DNA of 64,000 bases from Triatoma infestans (taxonomy: Eukaryota; Arthropoda; Insecta; Hemiptera; Reduviidae). The first letter of the stretch is position 1. Each line of letters starts with the position of its first letter. Positions 21,660 through 31,600 of the stretch are shown here, in pieces. The position numbers and the translations under genes were made by a program. The stretch is from the NCBI GenBank assembly GCA_011037195.1, contig JAAEAF010001926.1, forward strand, positions 42,220 to 106,219. Reading direction: 5' to 3'. The notes below the pieces were generated by a model. That model had not been told where the DNA came from and did no database searches. It was given only the letters and a program-made list of their open reading frames with translations.

Positions 21660-22069
21660 ACGTTGTAAATAATTACCCTTTTTAAAAAATAAAGAGTAGT
21701 AATATAAAGTTAAATTACTTTAATAATAATTTTTTTTTATATATCTATATTCCTAAATAATTTCCCCCATTTTTAGGTATTTTATATTGCCAAATTGTAA
21801 ATATTGATTTATTTTTGTATATTTATAAATATATATATATAATCTACGTATATATTATTTTGTATAATAATAAAATGTATTAAATATATTTTTTTGTTTC
21901 CATTGTATAATTTAAAATAATATTAAAGTTTTTTTTTTGTTTTTTTTACCAGCGTTTGTTACATTTTTATGTTGCTATTCAAAAAATGTTAATATTAATG
22001 TTAAATTTGCCATAAATAAATTTTATTGTTGTAATTTTTTCACTGTTATTATACATAATAGTAACCTTT
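21660..22069. other. AT-rich spacer
   Basis: Very AT-rich with TATA runs; nothing recognised. Confidence 0.5.
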
Positions 22070-22072
22070 TAA

Positions 22073-22596
22073 TAGGGTTTACCATACATCCTCTTTTCCA
22101 GGTCAAAAAAAGTGTCCGGGTGGTTTATATAAAAAAAAATACAAAATATCTTCTTCCTTTTTCACTCCAAGGAACACAAAAAATGCAGGATTTTAAACAG
22201 CACACTATAATAAATCATGAAAATGCATTGTCGCTGATGTAGCCATATCGATTAATCGATCTGTGTCTTTGGAGTTAAATTTATTTTTCTCAATTGGCAA
22301 AACTAACAGGAAGTTATAGGCTCCATGGAGGGAAGCATCTATTTCTGCTGTTTAAGTTCTTTTTAGTCATTTGTTTCTGAACTGCTGGACTTAGTGGTTT
22401 AGATACATACTTCTCGATATTGGTGTAGATTGAGTTTTTAAATGAATTAGGATACTTTCATGTAGCTTAAATGTATTAAGTATATATATTAAAAGTATGT
22501 GTAAATATGTATATACAAAAAAACGTGTAAAATGCATTACTTTTATCGGTAGGAATGTCCTCTTTATTTATCATGGACCCCTATGGTAACCCTAAC
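22073..22596. mobile_element. hAT-like non-autonomous element
   Basis: Inverted ends TAGGGTTTACCATACATCC (22073) and ATGGTAACCCTA (22585), with inner CATCCTCTTTTCC and ATGTCCTCTTTA. This resembles the widespread hAT terminus beginning with a TAGGGTxACCATA motif. No transposase remains. Confidence 0.5.
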
Positions 22597-22689
22597 CTTT
22601 AACAGTCATCTCAAAAATAAGATTTTATTGGGAAAGCAAGTTTTGAGGTATCCTGATTATGGAAAAAATTACTTTTGATGGTGATAGCA

Positions 22690-22790
22690 GCGCCCGCTCT
22701 AGCGGTTACGTCGCCCCGGACAAAAAGAAAAATTGCCCCCCATTAAGAATATATACACTACCGATCAGAAGATTGGGATCAGTTAAAAAA
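22690..22790. repeat. two-copy repeat, copy 1 (Tc1-like terminus)
   Basis: CTCTAGCGGTTAC, CCGGACAAAAAGA and CACTACCGATCAGAAG occur in the same order at 26588-26690. The last motif resembles a Tc1-family terminal inverted repeat. Confidence 0.6.
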
Positions 22791-23094
22791 TTGGCCTTGA
22801 ACTAGTCGATCGTGTCAAATTGATATTCTTAAAGTTGTTCTTAAATGTGCCACGACAAGTCCCCAATAGTTTCGTTCGCTGGAAGCTGAAAGATGACAAG
22901 TGAAAACCAAGATTTTTAATAATAAAATCTATAAGATATAAAAAAAATAAATCTATAAGATTTTCTGGCTGAAGATTTTATCGATGTAAAGCAGTTCACC
23001 TCGGAAGGTATGCTAAAGAAGACTTGTGAAGCTTTTGGATGGTTCTAACATTCCTTTTAACTGGGTGGCTCTTGTGAGAGAAATGCTTTATTCT

Positions 23095-23521
23095 ATAGAA
23101 GCGCAACATCTGGAGGCGCAGCATGCGGTCGTGGTCTCTAATAACTTAACAAATCTTTCGTTGGATTCCTCACTGGGCATTGTGCTTTAAGGAAACATCT
23201 CTATATAATGGGACTCGTGCCTGCCCCTTTTGTAGAGTTTGTGAGACTGAGGAGGAAACACCCATGCATCTGATAACTAATTGTTTGGGTTGTGAGGAGA
23301 TTAGGTTTAGGACCTTCGGCCGGAATAGGATATCGGTAGAGGATCTTAAGCTGTGTCCTTTTAAGGTTTTGGTCCGATTTGTTCGGTCTGTGGTGAAACT
23401 TAGATGGTTAAAACCTGGGCCAGAATTTTCGTTCTAGTCCCAGTGGTTGTTATTCTTTAGGGGTAGCTATATGGGCCCTGGGAGGCTTTGGATAGCGTAG
23501 GGTTTGCCCTCCCCTTTTGTG

Positions 23522-23546
<25 letters not shown>
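23095..23546 (+). mobile_element. I/Jockey-type non-LTR retrotransposon, 3' end
   Basis: Encodes the RNase H-adjacent zinc-finger-like tail: CPFCRVCETEEETPMHLITN with a following cysteine, preceded in another frame by GHCALRKHLY. After the stop at 23437 comes a short 3' UTR and a (TAA)n tail at 23521-23546, which is typical of I-clade elements. 5'-truncated. Confidence 0.8.
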
Positions 23547-23549
<3 letters not shown>

Positions 23550-23556
<7 letters not shown>

Positions 23557-24829
23557 CCCTAAACTGACATCAATGAACCACTTAACTCTGCATATAACAT
23601 CTAACTATTCATAGAGTCAGATGTCCCTTGGCTAATGGTAATTCATATATAATATCTTATGCAATATCATTAGAACCAGATTGGTAGCTCAAAATAGAGT
23701 AGCTAGTGATCGTCACCACAGGATTTTGTATAATGGAATAGCCCATTTACTTGATCCTAAAAGAGTTGTTTTACTTGTGCGGTGGGCAAAAATGCTAATA
23801 TTATGCACTTAATTTTGAAAAGTTTGAGAAGGAGGTTGTTAAATAGGTTCTTCACACAGTTCTTATGTTTTCCTAACTTAGTAGATATAGAAAATAAAGA
23901 AAAGTTAAACCACTTATTTTATTTTATCTCTGAGGCTATGGAGAAAAGATATACATAGGTTTGTAAAGGTATTATTTAATACCTACGAGGAGATCCCTCA
24001 GACTCCTTCCCTAAAATAATTTGTATAAATGAATAAAGTCTATTTAAATCATTGTTAATATAGACTTTATTAATTATTTAATATTATTTTATTACTTTGA
24101 AGATTAAGTTGTAATGTTTCTTCTTGTAACGTTTGTATTTTTTGTTCAGCTTTCAGCAGAGGTCAATCTCTTGCTATAGAAATGTATAGTTTCTTTAGGC
24201 AATAAATAAATAAATATTGAATGAAATATCTCAAGAAATGTTTCAAGCAATTGGACCAGCCATTTCAAGAGATTTTGAAGCTACTTTCAAAAATATATCA
24301 AATACAATATTCAATCAAATACCAACAAATGAAATTAGCCCTTAAATTTTATTGACAAGATTTAGATAAAAGTTCTTGAACTTATGTTGGTAGTTACATA
24401 TAAATGCTTATAAAAATAATGATTATATAAGATGGATTGCTGTTTGAATCTATCCTTCAATAGTTTTAAATTTCTCATTTTAACATTGTATCTAAGTTAT
24501 TACATCGATAATTTAAATATTCGCAGCCCTCTATAGCTTCTAACTGAAAAGCAAATATAAAAAATCTGAACCCTCTCATGAAAAAGAAAGGAGGGAAAAA
24601 TATCATATCAAGCATTCATTATTCCAGAAAAATATCTTGGCAAATAATATGCTAAGAATTATCTTAATAGATGGCGAAAGAAATATAATGTTGATAAAAG
24701 ATAAATAAATATTTGAATTTTATTAATATATATTAATATAATTAATATATTCATTTATTTCTAGTTTAAAAATGAAGTGTACGTTTTTTTTTTCAATTAT
24801 AATGTACATCTAAGTAATTTTTTCAGTTT
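23550..24829. other. intergenic, nothing recognised
   Basis: 1.3 kb of AT-rich sequence without a supported gene or repeat. Confidence 0.55.
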
Positions 24830-24970
24830 TTGCGATTTTCTCCATAAAAACACCGACGAATTTTATTAAATTTGATATACTAACTATAAAGTTTGTCGAT
24901 TACAATTTTGAAATCTGGAGTAAAAGAAACAAACTTGTGTGAGTGTTCCACACCAGATTTTTTTTGTTTT
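24830..24970 (-). repeat. Family A repeat, end fragment
   Basis: Inverted copy of the end seen at 61025-61150: TTTTGCGATTTTCTCC, AACACCGACGAATTT and TGTGTGAGTGTTCCACACC appear in complementary order. Confidence 0.7.
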
Positions 24971-25639
24971 CTAATTAATAAAGTAACTAATTTATTAAAA
25001 TTAGTATATGTGTAGTTATAAACATGGCCACCAGATAACAACACCTACTGAGAAATCAATTTTATTTACGTTTATATAGTTTGTCACTAGGTGTCGCTAC
25101 TTCCAAAGATTGTTTTTGCGAGTACATTACGCTAACCCCTTAGCGTAGACCCATTTTAAACTATTGAAAATTTTTTTACATCAGAGGATGGCGCTGTGAT
25201 CGGGTGGCAAATTTTGGAACTACAAGTCTTATATCTAGAAACTTATGCTTTCTAGCGGCAATTATTTGAACTACTACAAATTCTAGGTTAAGTAAGTGCT
25301 GTTACCTAGCGGAGGATTTGGAAACTTTAATTTTATTCGTTTTTCACTGTTTTTCTTTTTTTATTTCAACTAAAATGTAAACTTTTAATTTTGTTTGTTT
25401 GTTTTATAAGAATACCAGTCCTGATATTTTACTATAAACTTTATCTTCAACAATTGCATTCTTAAAGCAGTTGAAAAAAGAAAAATTTTATATTTGTTTC
25501 TTAGCTCTACATTTTTTTATGTCTTTGATTAATTATTCAATTATTTGTTAATGGAGGCTAACTGTGACTCTAAAATTAATTAAGTTATTTTCTCTCTTAT
25601 TAAGTTACATACCGATTGGATGAAAGAATCCTTCCATAT
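24971..25639. other. intergenic, nothing recognised
   Basis: No supported gene; AT-rich. Confidence 0.5.
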
Positions 25640-25649
25640 AATTGTGAAG

Positions 25650-25821
25650 AGTTGTTGTGGTGGTTGGTTCCGCAGAGCTGGAAAGCATCAGAGACATTTT
25701 CCGGGGTAGCCTGCTTCATTTTGTGGTCATCGACCGGTTTCGGGCGTTCGCCCATCTTCAGGATGCATTTTTCACAGTGTGATAACACAGACTTGCACAG
25801 AGCAACTTAGTTTTCACACTC
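25650..25821. mobile_element. Single-arm foldback-family element with 10-bp target duplication
   Basis: 172 bp closely matching one arm of the element at 895. It is flanked by direct repeats AATTGTGAAG at 25640-25649 and 25822-25831, so this copy inserted as a unit. The ends are not inverted and there is no poly-A or TAA tail. Confidence 0.75.
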
Positions 25822-25831
25822 AATTGTGAAG

Positions 25832-26379
25832 GGTGTTCTATCCCGAGACTTAAATTGTCCTGCAAATTGCCGTCACAAGCATTGCTACTGGATTGATAGA
25901 GAGCTTGCTATCATACAATGCAATCTTATTTAGGTAAATAGTATAATCCTCACCGCCTTTATTTATCTGTAATACTTGTCCACTAACCGTTTATTCACAA
26001 ATGAATTATACAATAAAGGAATGAAGGGTGATAGTTGATTACCAGATTTATTTTTCCTAAATCGTGGCAGTAGACTAAATAAAGTTAGGGATGTCAAATT
26101 TAGACTATGAGGGAAAATGCAGACTTTGTCAACAGAGCATCATTTTAGATTAGGAACATAATTTTTTTCTTGTACAACTTTTATTTGAATCTTATTTTTC
26201 GCATTATTTGTTTGTCTCAAAAGTTTTATTTTCGGGACTTCATCAGTCATCAGTAATTTTAGTGGTACTTTAGAGAAAAGCATATTGCTAATCACTTATT
26301 TTAGTAATACTTCAGAGAAAAGCATATTGCTATATTTCCTTCAGAAAAATATGACAAATAAAAGTAATTAGAATTTCTA
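25832..26379. other. intergenic, nothing recognised
   Basis: Contains a local duplication (AGAGAAAAGCATATTGCTA at 26273 and 26317), otherwise featureless. Confidence 0.45.
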
Positions 26380-26530
26380 TGTATAGATGGTATTCAACGT
26401 TTAAAGAAAATCGTTGCAGCCAATTTCGAGAAAATCACGAAAAAGTAAACATTCAGTGAATTCGCACTGTCGGATGGTTTTGCCGTTTGTGCAATCCAAA
26501 AAGTAAATTCTGGCATATTGAATTAATTAA
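26380..26530 (+). repeat. Family A repeat fragment
   Basis: TTTAAAGAAAATCGTTGCAGC, split here as TTTAAAGAAAATCG then TTGCAGCC, followed by GAGAAAATCACGAAAAAGT and a TCGGATGGTTTTGCC analogue, matches the order in the copy near 54.0 kb. Confidence 0.55.
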
Positions 26531-26587
26531 CTGGTTTTGTTCTTAATTTTTTTGCAAAGTTAAGCCTTTGCACTTCTATGGCTAGTT

Positions 26588-26690
26588 GCAGCGTTCGCTC
26601 TAGCGGTTACTTAGGTCCGGACAAAAAGACAAATTGCCGCCCCTTATATATATCACTACCGATCGATCAGAAGTTTGGGATCAGTAAAAA
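26588..26690. repeat. two-copy repeat, copy 2 (Tc1-like terminus)
   Basis: Partner of 22690-22790, ending CACTACCGATCGATCAGAAG then TTTGGGATCAGT. It may mark the left terminus of the Tc1 relic whose coding part lies at 27605-28000, with a non-LTR fragment in between. Confidence 0.5.
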
Positions 26691-26859
26691 AATGGAGTTA
26701 TTTACTGAAATTCTTTAGAGAAAAATGTAGTTACATTGTAATAAGAATTTTCCAGTAACTTGATTTATGCATAATTTAAACCCCATTTAAATGGTACCTT
26801 TTAAAATAAATATTTTATTGACATAATATACCTAGAAGCATACCTTTATACGCCCGGAG

Positions 26860-27371
26860 CCATTCTGCGGTTGCCCAGTAGCCTCATTCACGCTTCTATC
26901 AAGGAATGGATAGAAGACCAGTATCTGGGATGATGGGAAGGAACGCCCAAGGCAGAAGCAGGCTAAATTCTTTGTTAAGACATTTACCTATATTCACCAG
27001 GGATCTACTGAGCCATAGCCAAGAGATATAAGGATAACAGTGGGTCTACTAACAGGGCATTGCAGGCGGCTGAATAGGCACTTACACCATTTAGTACTAG
27101 CCGACAACGCGTTATGCCGTTTCTGCAGGGCCGAGGAGGAAACTCCGGCACATGTCTTTTGTGTGTGTGCCGGCCTGGTGAGGACAAGGTTTCTTCAACT
27201 GGGGACTAGCAATTCCGAAGCCACGAGCTTCATGACGGAGACACTTTCAGCTTTGCTAGGCCTGAATAACAGGGCAAAGCTGTGAGGGATGTCATACCCG
27301 GCGGATACACAATAGACCTCTCAATGAAGGTCGCAGTAGAATGAGGCGTGGCCCTCCCCCATCGAATCTAA
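26860..27371 (+). mobile_element. I/Jockey-type non-LTR retrotransposon, 3' end (second copy)
   Basis: Reads MGLLTGHCRRLNRHLHHLVL and CRFCRAEEETPAHVFCVC (27040-27285), the Cys/His tail after RNase H in I/Jockey-type elements. Upstream (26866-26930), a stretch with ATTCTGCGGTTGCCCAG matches 40645-40700, linking the two fragments to one family. The 3' UTR ends in CCCTCCCCC like the copy at 23500. 5' truncated. Confidence 0.78.
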
Positions 27372-27604
27372 ATAATGTACACTTTGCCCTTTGAGAAACA
27401 ATTTACCTCTTGGATTTGTTAGTAATTCACAGAGAATAATTTCTTTCAAATTATTGATTATGTTTATAGATAGGAGTTTGTATTGTTTGTCAACAAATCA
27501 TTATTTACTTACTTTTTATTCTATTTTATCTAATTGGCATTAGTTCACCCCTTGAGCTTCACGAGTACATCCTATTGCAACGTTGTTTTTTCCGCTTTTG
27601 AATT

Positions 27605-28000
27605 AATACATAATGGGCAAAGTTAAAGAACTGAGTGTTGCAACCAGAATTGCCATTTGAACTTTAAATAAAATAACGGCTGAACTTAGAATTTCAAAAA
27701 ATGGTATTCACCGTGCTATCAAGCGGTTTAAAAAATATGGTGATCATGATGATTTACACCGCTCCGGGAGACAAAAATCAACAACCACAGGTGATGATAA
27801 GTCATTATTTTATGAAGTAAAAGAAACAGACGACTCAAAGCTCCAAAAATCACAGGGGAAGTTATTAAAACAGGTTCGAGGTCAATTTTTGTCTCAACTG
27901 TTCAAAGGCGACTTCGTCATGCGAACTTAAGCCTCAGAGGCAGGGGATTAGTGCTACAATGTTTCGCAGAACTTGCTTCTCTCATTGCCAGCAACAGTAG
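27605..28000 (+). pseudogene. Tc1-like transposase N-terminus, degenerate
   Basis: From 27614 the frame reads MGKVKELSVATRIAI, stop, then LNKITAELRISKNGIHRAIK and RFKKYGDHDDLHRSGRQKST. This is the paired-like helix-turn-helix region of Tc1 transposases followed by the GRP-like box (here SGRQK). Later parts (about 27840-27930) are frameshifted. The catalytic domain is absent. Confidence 0.8.
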
Positions 28001-28030
28001 TCTGCTCCCATGAACTAGGCGGCCAATTTA

Positions 28031-28792
28031 ATTTATCTTTAACCGGCAAACAAAAATACAAACATTTCAAGCAAATATTTCCAACATTGCAACAGAATTT
28101 ATTCAAATAAAGTCATTTCGCGGACAAGGAAATCGTCAATTTGTAACCTTAAATATATAAAAAATAAACTGTAAGTAAGGGGTATTACAACTATGGACAA
28201 ACACGGGAATAAAAAAAAGAAATGCAGACAATATGTAAACTGGATAAATTAAATTATGTGCCTGGAGAAAATTTAAGATTATCGGATAAGCACCTTCTTT
28301 ATTACAAGAAAAAAAAATACATATGTTCACAAGTGATGCTCGTAAAAGTGAGAACATGTTTCCCAAATTTTTAAATTGTAGGGTCCATTATAAACATCAT
28401 CAAGCAATTCAGGCTCTACACTTTTATTACGTCTCTACAAAATTTTTATCACATGAATTTTCGAATATCCGGGTCTTTTACAAACAAATATGATAATCGT
28501 ATTCATGAAACACTTGTTTCCTTTTGACAGCATATGTTTTCATATATATCTCTCGAACTGACTCAACAGTTGTAGATTCCCACTAAATATTCTAGGGTTT
28601 CATGGCTACATGTGTTTGCTCATTTGCTTTCAAATTTTCAAACTCTTAATAGTTGAAACTGCATTGATCTCAATTTTAAAAATTCTCGTGTGAATGTTGC
28701 GACATATATACGCCTATAACTCCGAACATATTAGGTGTACTGAATATGAATTTACAACTGTATTCATATATTTATGAATGTAAATGTTTATA
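28031..28792. other. intergenic left flank of the mariner
   Basis: Nothing recognised. The TA at 28791-28792 is the left target duplication of the mariner element. Before that insertion this segment was probably 3' flank of the zinc-finger gene now at 37114. Confidence 0.5.
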
Positions 28793-28989
28793 CTTAGGGC
28801 AAGGTGAAAAGTTCTCGGCCTAGCCCATAGATGGCAGTGCTTCAAATAAGATTACTGTTTTATGTAGGCACACTTGATGCAAAAGTATATTCACCATAAA
28901 CGGTAAATTTGAGCAGACAAATAATTTGTTTTATTATAGGCTGTTATGTAAGCATCTTATGTGTTTTTGACAAAATTAATAAACTTGAA

Positions 28990-29711
28990 TACCGTACCGT
29001 CATAAAATTCTTCGTTTTGGATGGTTTATCCCTAACAGAAATTCAACCTTCGTAATCAACAGTAAAAAAAAAATAAAAAATGGGCAGCTGAGTTTAAACG
29101 TGGTCATAAATCGATTGAAGATTATCCACGTGAATATTGGCCAAAAATTTGCTACTACTAAGAAAATATCTAGAAGAAACACAATATAATTCTAGATTAT
29201 CAACGATACAAGATATATGAAATAGCTAAGGCTGTAGGCATCTCGGAAGAAAGGATACGGCACATTTTTTTACACGAAGAACACAGTATGAGAAAGCTTT
29301 GTGCAGGATGGGTGCCGCATTTGTTAAATGCTTATCACAAACAAATGAGGAACCGAATTTCTCAGCAATGTTTGTGCTGTTTTAAGAAGTATCGAACCGA
29401 TTTGTGAAGATGGATGAAATGTGGGTTCATCACCTTACACCTGACTCAAAACAACAATCCAAGTAGTGGGAAGAAGCCGGTGGCTCTGCACCTAAGAAAG
29501 CAAAGACAATTTAGGCTAATGTTTGGGGGGAGGGGGATTTTTTTAATTGATTACTTGCCAAAGGGTCAAACAATTATGAAGGCGTTTTGGCAATGGTAAA
29601 ATTGAGGGATTTGAAGTACAGGAACATCCTCCCTATTAGCCAGATTTGGCTCCCTCTGACTTTCATCTAATCCCAAACCTAAAGAAATTTGTGGCTGGAA
29701 AACATTTCGGG
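28990..29711 (+). pseudogene. mariner transposase, N-terminal and central part
   Basis: Reads YRTVIKFFVLDGLSLTEIQ (first helix-turn-helix), KWAAEFKRGHKSIEDYPRE, ISEERIRHIF, then MDEMWVHH with the first catalytic Asp, DYLPKGQTI, and PDLAPSDFHLIPNLKKF with the third Asp. In-frame stops and frameshifts occur (near 29150, 29400 and 29600). The segment with the second catalytic Asp (HDNARPH type) is missing between 29590 and 29600, so this copy could not have been active. Confidence 0.88.
29708..29711. repeat. CGGG target-site duplication, left
   Basis: Direct partner of 36898-36901. A four-base duplication is usual for Ty3/gypsy integrases of the errantivirus group. Confidence 0.85.
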
Positions 29712-30019
29712 AGTTATATATATAACCAAAATAGTCTACATTTCACTTTATCATTTCCTCTTCCTGGAACCTTGATATAAGGTTATCCTTTTACTATAAA
29801 TATGGCAGTCCTCTCTTGGCAAAGGCAGTTCTGCTCTACCATTCAACAAGTGACATCACTCTATCCAAGTAAGTCGTGAACATTCCTCCCTTTCCCTACA
29901 TATTATATACTAACTGTTTAATTTATGAACTTTTGTAATTGGATTTAACTATTGTATTGTTGAGAAAAATAAACTTTGTACTTTTTAAAAACTAACAAAC
30001 AGTGGTGTATAATATAACT
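29712..30019 (+). repeat. 5' LTR of the errantivirus-like element
   Basis: About 308 bp starting AGTTATATATATAACC and ending AATATAACT. It has a TATA box at 29794-29802 (CTATAAATA) and a polyadenylation signal AATAAA at 29968-29973, placing U3, R and U5 in the expected order. Confidence 0.85.
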
Positions 30020-30036
30020 GGCGCCCGATTGCAGAG
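30019..30036 (+). other. primer-binding site
   Basis: TGGCGCCCGATTGCAGAG directly follows, and overlaps by one base, the end of the LTR. TGG pairs with the CCA end of a tRNA. The exact tRNA was not identified. Confidence 0.75.
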
Positions 30037-30501
30037 ACTCGAAATTAGTATTTCGGTAGTGATTTAATAAACTCCAAAGAAAATCTTCAACATACAACAA
30101 CTCAGCTTAGGTGAGAAAAGATTGAGAGAGAGAGCAAGAAGACATCGAAACAACAACATAACATCATACGTCACAGGTGGGCAGAACTCAAATGTAAATA
30201 AGTTTATCATTACTATTCTTTTATTGCTATTCTTTTATTATAATTATTCTATCATAATCTTGGCAGTGAATAATCTTTTATTTTCATATTTTAATTAATC
30301 AATTAATACTATTGTCCCAGTTTCTTAAGTCCCAAAGAAACATTACCCTGCCGAAACAATATATTAAAAACGGATAAAGTAGGCAAGGGCATTAATTAAA
30401 CAAAACCCTCCTTTTTGCAAGTCCATGAAACCCCTTAAGTAAATAAAGTCCACATAATTCTATTAATAACCCTATTGTAATCACCTGAACTGTTCTTAAA
30501 G

Positions 30502-31600
30502 ATGTCCCTCGTACCACAAAATAACACTGATATACCTCCAGTCCTTACCCCCCAGACATCCCAGACATCAACCCTTACTCCGGAGACTGAAGCCCAACAG
30601 ACTCCCCGTTCCCGTACAAGTCAGCCAGTAATAAGAATAAATCACCAATTGCGTAAAGACGACTATGACCACATTCCCACCTTCAGTGGAAAACCTAGCG
30701 TATTTCGTACAAACAGTAGAGGATGTCTACAATGTAACTTGTCAACCTAATATCGTTGAAAGGGCGACAAATGAATATTTGCTACTCAACAAGGTCAAAG
30801 CAAAGCTTACGGGTCAAGCACAATCCCTAATTCTAACAAAAAAAATTCACACTATTAAAGATCTTTTAGACTTAATCAAAAGAAACTTTTCCTACTCCAA
30901 AACATTTGAAAAATTAAAAGCGGAAATGTATAGTATGAAACCAAACTTTAAAGAACTCCCAGAAGAATATCTCCTTCGACTAAGGACAATTAGACATCTA
31001 ATATTTGCCAAATATATGATCGACGGGATAGACGAAAATACAATCACAACCTCCATGCAATATATAGACAAAGAAATTATCCATCACTTTTACTCTACAG
31101 TACCTTGGCAATTATCCAACCATATAATGTCTTTTAATCCCGTATCAGTAGAAGAGTTAGCACAAATCCTAAATACTAAATGCATGTTCATTATTGATCA
31201 ACTCTACAGAAAACTCCAAACAACTCAAAAACCCCCACTACAACACAATCCTTCTCCTAGAAGATTTCAGCCAGCCCAACTATCATATCAATCATCTTAT
31301 CGTAACCCCAACTCTCCTTCAACCTCTAACTATCCTCCTCCACTGATGCAAGTACAAACATCTTACAGACCTCCTACTAACAATCCTAGAGGTCAGAGAA
31401 ATCCACAACCACCCAGACAAAATCCGAGACCAGTAAATCCATCAAACTCTTATAAAAGAAACCCAGCACCACTACACATGACAACACATGACTCCCAAGA
31501 CTCCCAACTCAAAAAATTAAATGAAAGAATAGAACACCTCGAGAATTTTTTAGAAGACGGCGACTCCAGCAGTGTAAGTCCAAAGAGCCACCGCAAGTAG
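30502..31600 (+). pseudogene. gag-like region, frameshifted
   Basis: Starts at ATG 30502 in frame 1 and continues from about 30690 in a second frame to the stop at 31600, so one indel breaks it. It has no zinc knuckle. The C-terminal third is rich in Pro, Asn, Gln and Arg, followed by an acidic coiled stretch (KKLNERIEHLENFLED). Absence of the CCHC box is normal for errantivirus Gag. Confidence 0.8.

Noticed and set aside
22690..26690. The pair of matching 100-bp segments at 22.7 and 26.6 kb as LTRs of one element
   Set aside because: They are in direct orientation about 3.9 kb apart, but nothing between them is LTR-type; both end in a Tc1-like terminal motif.
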